A DNA stretch of 64,000 nt from Paeniglutamicibacter kerguelensis (GTDB taxonomy: Bacteria; Actinomycetota; Actinomycetes; Actinomycetales; Micrococcaceae). Each line of letters opens with the position of its first letter. The stretch's first letter is position 1. Positions 26,721 to 34,349 of the stretch are shown one piece after another. The DNA is taken from assembly GCF_017876535.1 (NCBI RefSeq), contig NZ_JAGIOF010000004.1, positions 310,001-374,000 on the forward strand. The letters are read 5' to 3'. The notes under the pieces are model-generated. The model saw nothing but the letters and a program-made list of their open reading frames with translations, was not told the DNA's origin and did no database searches. The translations under genes were made by a program, and so were the position numbers.

Positions 26721-28124
26721 CTAGCCGACCTTTGCGGCGGAGAGCCGGTAGTTGGCGGCCTTGTGCGATTCCTGGACGCGGTCGCCCTTGCCGAAGAGCT
26801 TGTTGCGCAGCGTGCCCTCGACATATTCGCTCTGGTATGCGCCGCGGGCCTGGAGCTCCGGAACAACGAACTCAACGACGTCCTCGAACGTGCCGGGAGT
26901 GATGGCATAGGCGAGGTTGAAGCCGTCGACGTCGGTTTCCGCGACCCAGTCGATGAGCTTTTCCGCCACCTCGGCCCCGGAACCAACGGTGATCGGGCCG
27001 AAGCCGCCGACGCCCACCCATTCGGCAAGCTGGCGAATCGTCCAGGGGTTGCCGTCATCGCCGCTGGCCTTCTGGAACGTTGCAACGGAGGACTGGATGG
27101 CGTTTGATTTCACGTTGTCGCCGATGACGTCGTCGGGACCGTACGTGGACAGGTCGACACCCATCCAGCCGGAAATCAGCGCCAGGGCGCCGTCTATGTC
27201 GGCGTAGGACTTGTAGTCCTCGAACTTCGCTTCGGCGCTGGCGCTGTCGGGGCCGGTGACGATGGTCTGCATGGCGTAGATGCGCACGTCGTAGCGGCCA
27301 CGGCCCGCGGCCTCTGCGGCATCGCGGATCTTGGTGACGGTTTCCTTGAGGATTTCCTTGGTCGGCGAGGTCACGAAGACTGCCTCAGCGTTTTCCGAGG
27401 CGAACTTCAGGCCACGCGGAGAGGCGCCGGCTTGGAACACCACGGGTGTGCGCTGCGGGCTCGGCTCGGTGATCGCGATGCCGGGGACCTTGAAGTACTT
27501 GCCCTCGTGCTTGATCTCATGGACCTTGGTCGGGTCGGTGAAGATGCCGCGTTCGACGTCGCGCACCACCGCGTCCTCTTCCCACGAACCCTCAAGAAGC
27601 TTGTAGATGACTTCCATGTATTCATCGGCGTGGTTGTAACGCTCGTCGTGTTCCAGCTGGTCTTCCTGGCCCATGTTCCGTGCCGCGGAGGGCAGGTATC
27701 CGGTGACGACGTTCCAGCCGACGCGTCCCTTGGTGAGGTGGTCAAGCGTGGCCAGGCGACGGGCAAACGGGTACGGGTGCTCGTAGGCGGTGCCGGCGGT
27801 GACGCCGAATCCCAGGTGTTCGGTCACGGCGGCCATGGCGGAGACGAGCATCATTGGATCGTTGACGGGAACCTGGGTTCCGGCACGCAACGGCACCTCG
27901 TTGGAACCGCCGAAGACATCGTAGGTGCCCAGCACATCGGCGATGAAGATGCCGTCGAACTTTCCCTTTTCCAGGGTCTTGGCAAGATCGGTCCAGTAGG
28001 ACAGGTCCTTGTAGCGTGCGGACTGGTCCTTCGGGTGCTTCCACAGCCCGGGAGATTGGTGACCGACGCAGTTCATGTCGAAGGCATTGAAACGGATCTG
28101 GCGTTGTGCGGAAGTCGTGCTCAT
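26721..28124 (-). CDS. NtaA/SnaA/DszA-family FMN-dependent monooxygenase, second copy
   Basis: A 467-residue luciferase-like monooxygenase of the same family as the one at 22405 but clearly divergent in sequence. Segments: IRFNAFDMNCVGHQSPGLW near 10-28, FDGIFIADVLGTYDVFGG near 54-71, NDPMMLVSAMAAVTEHLGFGVT near 84-105, TLDHLTKGRVGWNVVTGYLPS near 125-145, and PSPQRTPVVFQAGASPRG near 220. The start at 28124 follows AAAGGA. It follows the SfnB-like gene at 28206 by 81 bases, behind a SAM riboswitch. Likely a C-S bond-cleaving enzyme with a different organosulfur substrate from the first pair. Confidence 0.9.
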   Translation of the reverse strand: MSTTSAQRQIRFNAFDMNCVGHQSPGLWKHPKDQSARYKDLSYWTDLAKTLEKGKFDGIFIADVLGTYDVFGGSNEVPLRAGTQVPVNDPMMLVSAMAAVTEHLGFGVTAGTAYEHPYPFARRLATLDHLTKGRVGWNVVTGYLPSAARNMGQEDQLEHDERYNHADEYMEVIYKLLEGSWEEDAVVRDVERGIFTDPTKVHEIKHEGKYFKVPGIAITEPSPQRTPVVFQAGASPRGLKFASENAEAVFVTSPTKEILKETVTKIRDAAEAAGRGRYDVRIYAMQTIVTGPDSASAEAKFEDYKSYADIDGALALISGWMGVDLSTYGPDDVIGDNVKSNAIQSSVATFQKASGDDGNPWTIRQLAEWVGVGGFGPITVGSGAEVAEKLIDWVAETDVDGFNLAYAITPGTFEDVVEFVVPELQARGAYQSEYVEGTLRNKLFGKGDRVQESHKAANYRLSAAKVG

Positions 28125-28205
28125 GATGTTCCTTTGCAGGGGTAGGGGGAATCGCGGGTCGCCAAAGCGATCCAATTCAAGGAAGGTTGTCGAAACAGAA
28201 AGGCC

Positions 28206-29543
28206 TTAGTAGCCGGCTGTTCCGGTGGTTGAGCCGAGGTCGCCGACGGCGTTGAGGCGCTTGGGAGCGGTTCCGTTGACCTCGTAGTCGCCAACGATGC
28301 GTGCCTTGTAGATTGCGGGATTGTGGGTGGCAACCGTGCGTGCGTTTCGCCAATGACGGTCCATGTTGCAGCCCTTGGCCGTTGCCGAGGCCCCAAGTCC
28401 GTCAAAGAGTTTGGTCGCTGCCGCGAGCGCCATCGGCTGGACGATCGTTTGCGCTCGATCAGCGGCCAGTTCGCACACCGCGAAGCGCTCGGCCGGGCTG
28501 AGCGAATCATCGCCGAGGGCGATTTCAATTTCCGCGACGGCGGCCAAGACAATGGAATCCGTGGCGAAGGCGGCAGCCGAAATTTCGCCGACCAGCTGCA
28601 GGACCTGCGGTTCGTTTCGGATCGGGACACCCGTTCCGGTGCTGAACGTTCGGGTCCGCGCCTGCACCGCCGATCGCACGTCGTTCAGCGCCGCACGCGT
28701 GATTCCGGCCTGCACGGCAAGCAGCACCAGCTGGAAGATCGCGGATTCCGGGTCGTTGATTTGCTGTTCCTCCGGCAACAATGTGTCGACCGGAACATCC
28801 TGGAATGTCGTGGAGCCCGTCCCGGTGAGCTGTTGGCCGAACCCGTCCCAGTCGTCGTAGATCTTGACGCCGGAGCGCTGCGTGGAAACCAGGGCAATCT
28901 GGCGGCCGGCAAGATTCGGGTGGGAGGCTGCCACTGCAACCCAGTCCGCATAGATGGTGCCGGTGCAATAGTATTTTTCACCGGTCACGAACCATCGTTC
29001 CCCGCGCTGCTCCAGCGTGGTGTTGAGCGAGCCCAAGGTGTTTCCGCCGCGTTCGGTGTAGGCGTTGCCGACGATCTGGCCCGCGGCGATTCTTTCGGTC
29101 CAGCGGCTGCGCACGGCGGCGTCCTGCAGCATGAGCGCCGATTCGACGAAAGCGATGTGTGCACGCCATAGGTGCGCCACTTGCGAATCCGCCTCGGCAA
29201 GTTCGATGAGCAGGCGGAAAAGGTCGCTCAGGCTTGCGCCATAGCCGCCCTCGCTGACCGGAATCCGCAGGGCACCGAAACGCTCGCGGTTGAGCCAACC
29301 GACCTGCTCGAAAGGGAGCGTCCGAGTGGCATCGCGCTCGCTGGCGCCTTCCGCAATCCGGGCAAACACCGGTCGGAAAACCGCGGCCAGCTCATCGTAG
29401 TGCCCGCTTCGCGGAACACCCGGCGTCAGCTTGAGCAGGTGTCGAGCCGGCGCATTGCTTGCGAGGGCTTCCAGTGAAACGGGCCCAAAAATATTTGGGT
29501 CAGTATCAACATCGAAGGTGTGCAGGTGTGACTCAGCGACCAT
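28206..29543 (-). CDS. SfnB/DszC-type acyl-CoA dehydrogenase-fold flavoprotein, second copy
   Basis: A 445-residue paralogue of the protein at 21128, about 25 residues longer at its N-terminus (MVAESHLHTFDVDTDPNIFG). Shared landmarks: TLPFEQVGWLNRERFGALRI, GNAYTERGGNTLGSLNT, TGEKYYCTGTIYADW, DDWDGFGQQLTGTGSTTF, and MDRHWRNARTVATHNPA. A flavin-dependent oxidation of an organosulfur substrate is the family-based role. The start codon lies only seven bases after the GGAGA that closes the SAM riboswitch, so its translation is probably controlled directly. First gene of a two-gene unit with the monooxygenase. Confidence 0.87.
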   Translation of the reverse strand: MVAESHLHTFDVDTDPNIFGPVSLEALASNAPARHLLKLTPGVPRSGHYDELAAVFRPVFARIAEGASERDATRTLPFEQVGWLNRERFGALRIPVSEGGYGASLSDLFRLLIELAEADSQVAHLWRAHIAFVESALMLQDAAVRSRWTERIAAGQIVGNAYTERGGNTLGSLNTTLEQRGERWFVTGEKYYCTGTIYADWVAVAASHPNLAGRQIALVSTQRSGVKIYDDWDGFGQQLTGTGSTTFQDVPVDTLLPEEQQINDPESAIFQLVLLAVQAGITRAALNDVRSAVQARTRTFSTGTGVPIRNEPQVLQLVGEISAAAFATDSIVLAAVAEIEIALGDDSLSPAERFAVCELAADRAQTIVQPMALAAATKLFDGLGASATAKGCNMDRHWRNARTVATHNPAIYKARIVGDYEVNGTAPKRLNAVGDLGSTTGTAGY

Positions 29544-29549
29544 GATTGG

Positions 29550-29646
29550 TTCTCCATCGACTCTGGCGTGAGCACCTACCGCCCAATTAAGGGGAGGGGT
29601 TGCTGCGGCGTCATTGAGCCAGATCTCTCGGCCGCTCTGGATGGTT
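29550..29646 (-). promoter_or_regulatory. SAM riboswitch (SAM-I clan), leader of the second monooxygenase unit
   Basis: Minus-strand element with P1 arms CCATC (complement of 29640-29644) and GATGG (complement of 29554-29558). The core GAGCGGCCGAGAG and TGACGCCGCAGCAACC is present; the join reads GGTGCTCACGCCAG. The closing P1 strand runs straight into GGAGA, the ribosome-binding site of the gene starting at 29543. SAM-stabilised P1 would therefore hide the site, which points to translational control. Confidence 0.9.
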
Positions 29647-29802
29647 GTTGTTCATATTTCTACAAGGTTGCGTAGCACTGCGCAAATGAATGGCGTCACA
29701 TTTGTACTTTGATCGACCCCTGGGCTCATTGTTGCTTCATGTAAAAACCTCCGGGAAGATCAATACGTTGCCTCAGAGGAAAACTTCCGGAAAATGACTG
29801 CT

Positions 29803-31008
29803 TCATGATCGGGTCTGGGTGAGGTGATTGGTTGCGGTGCCACCATTGGCCGCGGACAGGGTTTCCAGTCGGCCGGTCAGGACCATGATCTGGCGTGAGA
29901 GCGCCATGACCCGGATCCTCTTGAAGGTGGCATTCATGCGGATCGCCGGCATCTTCTTCACCCTGGGATGACTGATCTCGCACTTGTGCGGTGTGGCCGG
30001 TTTGTCATGGACTTGGGTGGCCTTCGCGCCGGCGAGCGTCTTCTCGACCAGTTTCTGCTGGGGCAGCAGGTAGGCGGCGAAGATCCGATCCAGTTCCCAG
30101 ACCTCGTTGAGCAGTTCCGATTCGGCCGGTATGTCATAGCGGAGGTAGCCGACCTGCTCACGGACCCGGGACCAGGTCTTCTGCTCCACGTGGGCGTCGT
30201 CGCTCTTGTTCCCGGAGCGCGAACGGGTGAACGTGACCCGGCGTTCGTCGCAGGAGTTTTTCAGTTCGCGGATGATGAATTCGCTGCCGTTGTACATCCA
30301 ATCCGCGGATCGGGTAGGGCAGCGACCGGGCCAGCAGGTCGATCCCGGTCACGATATTGCGGTGCGCGCGGTTCTTCACGTACGTGTTGACGGTCCACCC
30401 GGTGAACACATCGGTGAGAGTGGTTGAATACAGGAACTCGCCCTTGAGGCTGTGTCCGCAGTGGGCGACGGTGTCGATTTCGGAGAACTCCGGTTCCTGC
30501 TCCATGGGCTTGCCCGACCAGCGCACCGGGATCTCCGAACGCAGCAGCGCCCCGGGCCGGGTGGAGGACAGTACCGAGGGGTACCGGGGCTCGCGCAGCG
30601 GCTTCAGATACCGGTCAATGCTCGCCGCTGACATGAACAGCAGATCGCGACGGACCTCGTCGGTGAACAACTCGGACTGCGTCCCGAGTTCCCCGAAGCG
30701 CTCCAGCCGCTCGAGTTCCTCGGCCATGATGGGTGCCAGGTATTTGCCGCAGGGTTCCCCGCGGAACGTCCAGATCCGGCCCAGCAGCGTGATGGCGGAG
30801 GGCCCGTATTTTCGGGGCCGCCGCTTGGAAATGGACACCGGAGCGGCACGTCCCGGCTTCCGCACTTCGGCGGCCAGGCGTCGGCGGGCGTTGGCCCGGG
30901 ACGATCCGGTCGACGCGCACAGGTAGTAAAGCATCACCCCCTTCTGGCTTTGGTTCCCTTCGCGTACTCGACGGTAAAGCCACCAACGACCTGTTGCCGG
31001 GTTTCCAT
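29803..31008 (-). pseudogene. Frameshifted DDE (integrase-core) transposase
   Basis: The pieces join to a transposase of about 400 residues in three frames. The N-terminal piece METRQQVVGGFTVEYAKGTK starts at 31008 and hits a stop after a GGGGG run near 30940. The middle piece resumes with MLYYLCASTGSSRANARRRL and carries EIDTVAHCGHS with the first catalytic Asp. A second shift near 30299 splits GLD from YNGSEF. The last piece has HVEQK with the catalytic Glu and runs to 29803. The rve-type integrase fold resembles ISNCY/IS481-like elements. Two frameshifts make it inactive. I could not fix the ends; weak TTCATG-type similarities near 29735 and 31085 are not convincing inverted repeats. Confidence 0.8.
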
Positions 31009-31216
31009 CAACAGCCCCTGTTTAATCACCGCAGCCCACCGTGCTGCCCGCACCGATGGCCAGAGTTTTCGCGAGCATGAACAGTGATTCAACGCGCCCC
31101 CTTGAATCACCCCGGGTTCACAGATAGCCTGAGCGAAACGAGCAGGTCACCAAGCTGTATTTCACCCTGCTCCCCTCCTGATCCTCCACTTTTCATCCAC
31201 GCCGAAAGGACACCCG

Positions 31217-31855
31217 ATGGGTAGTGTTGGCTTGCTCTACGTTGGTGCAGTTCTCTTCATTAACGGACTCATGCTGCTGGGAAAGATCCCCGGCAAATCG
31301 GCCGCAGTCATGAACTTCTTCGTGGGGGCCATGCAGGTCGTTTTCCCCACAATCATCCTGTCGCAGGCCAACGGCGACCCGGCCGTCATCCTCGGAGCCT
31401 CGGGCCTGTATCTCTTCGGCTTCACCTATCTATACGTCGGGCTCAACCAGGTCTTTGGCCTTCCCGGCGAGGGGCTGGGCTGGTTTTCTCTGTTTGTCGC
31501 CTTCGTTGCCGTTGTCTTTGGAGTCTTGCAATTCATCCAGGTCGAGGATCCTTTGTTCGGAGTGATCTGGTTTATTTGGGCCATCTTGTGGACCCTTTTC
31601 TTCTTGCTTCTGGCCCTGGGAAAGGATTCGCTGAACGACTTTACCGGCTGGTTCACGATTATCGTCGCGCATATCACCGGCACCATTCCGGCCTTGCTAT
31701 TGCTGACCGGGAATTACACCACCGGGCCGGGCGAAGCCGTGGGCCTTGCCGTGATCGGCGTTCTGGCAATCCTGGCCTCCTACGCACTATCCCGCCGCAA
31801 GATGCCTGACGGCACCAACAGTTCGGTCGCGCCTGCAACCTCCGCAGGCCACTAG
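31217..31855 (+). CDS. AmiS/UreI-family amide channel or transporter
   Basis: A 212-residue membrane protein with six to seven spans, matching the AmiS/UreI family of urea and short-chain amide channels. Family features are the start MGSVGLLYVGAVLFINGLML, YLFGFTYLYVGLNQVFGLPGEGLGWFSLFVA (residues about 62-92) and VIWFIWAILWTLFF near 115. It probably brings formamide or another small amide into the cell. It begins 208 bases beyond the broken transposase, behind CGAAAGGA, and heads an operon with fmdB-like and formamidase genes (gaps of 27 and 51 bases). Confidence 0.92.
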   Translation: MGSVGLLYVGAVLFINGLMLLGKIPGKSAAVMNFFVGAMQVVFPTIILSQANGDPAVILGASGLYLFGFTYLYVGLNQVFGLPGEGLGWFSLFVAFVAVVFGVLQFIQVEDPLFGVIWFIWAILWTLFFLLLALGKDSLNDFTGWFTIIVAHITGTIPALLLLTGNYTTGPGEAVGLAVIGVLAILASYALSRRKMPDGTNSSVAPATSAGH

Positions 31856-31882
31856 TTCCGGTACCCATCGAGAGGACTTTTC

Positions 31883-32167
31883 ATGCCGCTGTACGACTTC
31901 CGTTGCCCCGAAGGAACAGTATTTGAATCCGCATTCCCCATGACAACGGTGCCGGATTCCACGACGTGTCCCGAGTGCCGGCAACAGGCACGGCGCCAGA
32001 TGAGTTCGCCCCGCCTTTCAATCGCCAACACCGCCGAATTCAAACTCATTGATTCGACGAAACGCAGCGCGCACGAACCGGAAGTGGTCACGGGCCGCAC
32101 AGGGGCGACAAAACAGGCAACCCGTTACACCCACAATCCCCTGCACCAAAAGCTTCCGCGCCCCTGA
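31883..32167 (+). CDS. fmdB: FmdB-family zinc-ribbon-like protein
   Basis: A 94-residue FmdB-type protein, small partners of formamidase genes thought to be regulatory. It begins MPLYDFRCPEGTVFES and contains the second zinc knuckle CPEC at about residues 29-32. The usual first knuckle FRCxxCG is one residue short here (FRCPEG), so only three of four zinc ligands are visible. Its C-terminal half is basic and low in structure. It lies between the amide channel and formamidase genes. The role is inferred from context. Confidence 0.85.
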   Translation: MPLYDFRCPEGTVFESAFPMTTVPDSTTCPECRQQARRQMSSPRLSIANTAEFKLIDSTKRSAHEPEVVTGRTGATKQATRYTHNPLHQKLPRP

Positions 32168-32218
32168 CCGGATGCCGGATCCCCCGCCCAAGTACGACAT
32201 CGTTTAAGGAGAAGCACC

Positions 32219-33475
32219 ATGCCAGAAGTGATATTTCCGCTCGATTCGACCAAGAAGTTCGAGGATCAGGAAAAACTCGGCCACAACCGTTGGCACCCGG
32301 AAATTCCCCCGGTGGCCACCGTCAAGGCCGGCGACGTGTTCCGCGTCGATTGCCGCGAGTGGTTTGACGGGGCCATCAAAAACGATGACTCCGCCCAGGA
32401 CATTCTCGATGCACCGCTGTTGACCGTGCACAAGCTGTCCGGCCCGTTCGCCGTGGAGGGGGCCAAGCCGGGCGACCTCTTGATTGTCGACATCCTTGAC
32501 GTGGGACCCATTCCACAGGAGGACAGCGGACCGCTGGCCGGCCAAGGGTGGGGCTACACCGGCATCTTCTCCAAGAACAACGGCGGCGGCTTCCTGACGG
32601 ACCAGTTCCCCGACGCCTACAAGGCAATTTGGGACTTCACGGGACAGGTCGCGACCTCTCGGCACGTTCCGGAAGTATCCTTCGAAGGCCTCATCCACCC
32701 GGGCCTGATGGGCACCGCCCCGTCGGCGGCGCTTTTGGCCAAGTGGAACAAGCGGGAGGGCGATCTCATCGCCACCGATCCCCACCGAGTCCCGCCGCTG
32801 GCACTTCCGCCGGAGGCCGAGCACGCCGTGCTCGGCGGAGTTCCGGCCAGCGAATGGGGCCGGGTTGGCTCCGAAGCGGCCCGCACCGCACCGCCGCGTG
32901 AAAACGGCGGAAACCAGGACATCAAGAATCTTTCCAAGGGTTCGCGGATCTTCTATCCGGTGTTCGTTGACGGCGCGAACCTGTCCCTGGGCGATCTGCA
33001 CTTCTCCCAGGGCGACGGCGAAATCACGTTCTGTGGCGCGATCGAAATGGGCGGCTTCATCGACCTGCGGGTGGACATCATCCGCGGCGGCATGGACACG
33101 TACGGCGTATCGGAGAATGCCATCTTCATGCCGGGCCGCGTCGATCCGCAGTTCAGCGAATGGATCGCGTTCTCCGGTACCTCGGTCACCCTCGACGGGG
33201 AGCAGCGCTACCTGGATTCGCACCTGTCCTACCAGCGCGCGTGCCTCCACGCGATCGACTACCTGACGAAGTTCGGGTACTCCCGCGAGCAGGCCTACCT
33301 GCTTCTGGGCGCGGCCCCGATCGAGGGCCGGCTCTCGGGCGTCGTTGACATCCCGAACTCCTGCTCGACGGTCTACCTGCCCACGGCAATGTTCAACTTC
33401 GACGTCCGGCCGTCGGCGAGCGGGCCGCACCAGATCGACCCGGGCATGGGAGCACCCAAGGCCTCAAACAAGTAG
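32219..33475 (+). CDS. fmdA: Formamidase (acetamidase/formamidase family)
   Basis: A 418-residue enzyme of the FmdA/AmdA family that hydrolyses formamide to formate and ammonia in the cytosol. Diagnostic segments include HNRWHPEIPPVATVKAGD near residues 22-39, the early DCREWFDG near 44, AVEGAKPGDLLIVDILDVGP near 79-98, HPGLMGTAPS near 160, GANLSLGDLHFSQGDGE near 253-269 and IPNSCSTVYLPTAMF near 380-395. Full length. The ATG follows AAGGAG. With AmiS and FmdB it forms a nitrogen-scavenging operon and is closed by a strong terminator. Confidence 0.95.
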   Translation: MPEVIFPLDSTKKFEDQEKLGHNRWHPEIPPVATVKAGDVFRVDCREWFDGAIKNDDSAQDILDAPLLTVHKLSGPFAVEGAKPGDLLIVDILDVGPIPQEDSGPLAGQGWGYTGIFSKNNGGGFLTDQFPDAYKAIWDFTGQVATSRHVPEVSFEGLIHPGLMGTAPSAALLAKWNKREGDLIATDPHRVPPLALPPEAEHAVLGGVPASEWGRVGSEAARTAPPRENGGNQDIKNLSKGSRIFYPVFVDGANLSLGDLHFSQGDGEITFCGAIEMGGFIDLRVDIIRGGMDTYGVSENAIFMPGRVDPQFSEWIAFSGTSVTLDGEQRYLDSHLSYQRACLHAIDYLTKFGYSREQAYLLLGAAPIEGRLSGVVDIPNSCSTVYLPTAMFNFDVRPSASGPHQIDPGMGAPKASNK

Positions 33476-33494
33476 ATAACTCCGCAGTTGCTCA

Positions 33495-33540
33495 AATGCA
33501 GAAGGGCGCCCACGCTTTCGCGCGGGCGCCCTTCTGCATT
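33495..33540. terminator. Terminator of the amiS-fmdB-fmdA operon
   Basis: Perfect 17-bp stem: left arm 33495-33511 (AATGCAGAAGGGCGCCC), right arm 33524-33540, loop of 12 bases. It lies 20 bases after the fmdA stop. Confidence 0.85.
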
Positions 33541-33668
33541 GCGCGAGAACCGGACAATTGATGCAGATTATTCGATGCAGCCTCTCACTTGTCAGGTTAC
33601 TTCGAACGTTCCGTCACGTTACGTCCGGTTTGGCCATGTGTCGTCCGATCGTCTTTCATTGAATCAGT

Positions 33669-33758
33669 AACCATCCCGAGCGGCTGAGAGATCTGGCTCC
33701 ATGACGCCGCAGCAACCACCTCCTTGAGGCCGGTGCTACCGCCAGGACCGATGGAGAG
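33669..33758 (+). promoter_or_regulatory. SAM riboswitch (SAM-I clan), leader of the OsmC-symporter operon
   Basis: P1 arms CCATC (33671-33675) and GATGG (33750-33754) enclose CGAGCGGCTGAGAG, TGACGCCGCAGCAACC and GGTGCTACCGCCAG. The closing strand continues as GGAGAG (33753-33758), the only ribosome-binding site, and the ATG of the OsmC gene follows after ATC. The compact layout implies that ligand-stabilised P1 blocks translation. Confidence 0.92.
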
Positions 33759-33761
33759 ATC

Positions 33762-34349
33762 ATGACTTCAATCCCTGCTGTCCCAACCGCGCCCGAAAAC
33801 AACGGGACGCATGACAAACGAATCCGCGCCAAGGGATCCTGGCAAGGACAGATGCGCACCGCCATCGACATCCGCGAGTTCTCGTTCGACATCGACGAGC
33901 CCGTTCGCGTCGGCGGCACCGACACCGCGCCGACCCCCATGGAATTCGTTGCCGGCGCGGTCAACGGCTGCGTGAGCGTGGTCGTCGAGCAGGTCGCCAA
34001 GGAACTGGGCATTGAATTCACCGCCCTGGAAACCTACTCGATCGCCACCCAAGACACCCGCGGATTCGCCGGCACCGCCGACGTTTCCCCGTTCTTCCAC
34101 TCCTACCGACTGGAGATCCACGTCGAAACGGCGCTGGACGATGCGAACACTCAACAAGAGTGGTCGGCCCAGGTCCACCGCCGCTGCCCGGCCATCAACC
34201 TGGTGCAGGCGGCCGGAGTCGACCTCGACATCAACTGGGTCTTCTCAAGCCAGGTTTCCCCTGACGCCGCCGACAACGCCGGCAACATTGCCTTGGGGTA
34301 CACCCCGCGCACGTCCACCGCCAAGCCACTTGAAGGAGCCTCCGCATGA
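33762..34349 (+). CDS. OsmC-family peroxide-reducing protein under SAM-riboswitch control
   Basis: A 195-residue OsmC/Ohr-superfamily protein. The two redox cysteines are C70 in VNGCVSVVVEQVAKELG and C142 in VHRRCPAINLV, the arrangement used to reduce organic hydroperoxides. The N-terminal part has RAKGSWQGQMRTAIDIREF, also typical. It probably detoxifies peroxides, perhaps those formed by sulfur-oxidising flavoenzymes elsewhere in this regulon, or acts on a sulfur species. The start lies three bases after the riboswitch-embedded GGAGAG. It overlaps the symporter gene (ATGA), so the two are translationally coupled, which is an unusual pairing. Confidence 0.9.
   Translation: MTSIPAVPTAPENNGTHDKRIRAKGSWQGQMRTAIDIREFSFDIDEPVRVGGTDTAPTPMEFVAGAVNGCVSVVVEQVAKELGIEFTALETYSIATQDTRGFAGTADVSPFFHSYRLEIHVETALDDANTQQEWSAQVHRRCPAINLVQAAGVDLDINWVFSSQVSPDAADNAGNIALGYTPRTSTAKPLEGASA

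Noticed and set aside
29700..31100. Possible terminal inverted repeats of the transposase element (TTCATG with AAAAC near both ends).
   Set aside because: Matches are short and gapped and no target duplication is visible, so the element's ends cannot be stated.
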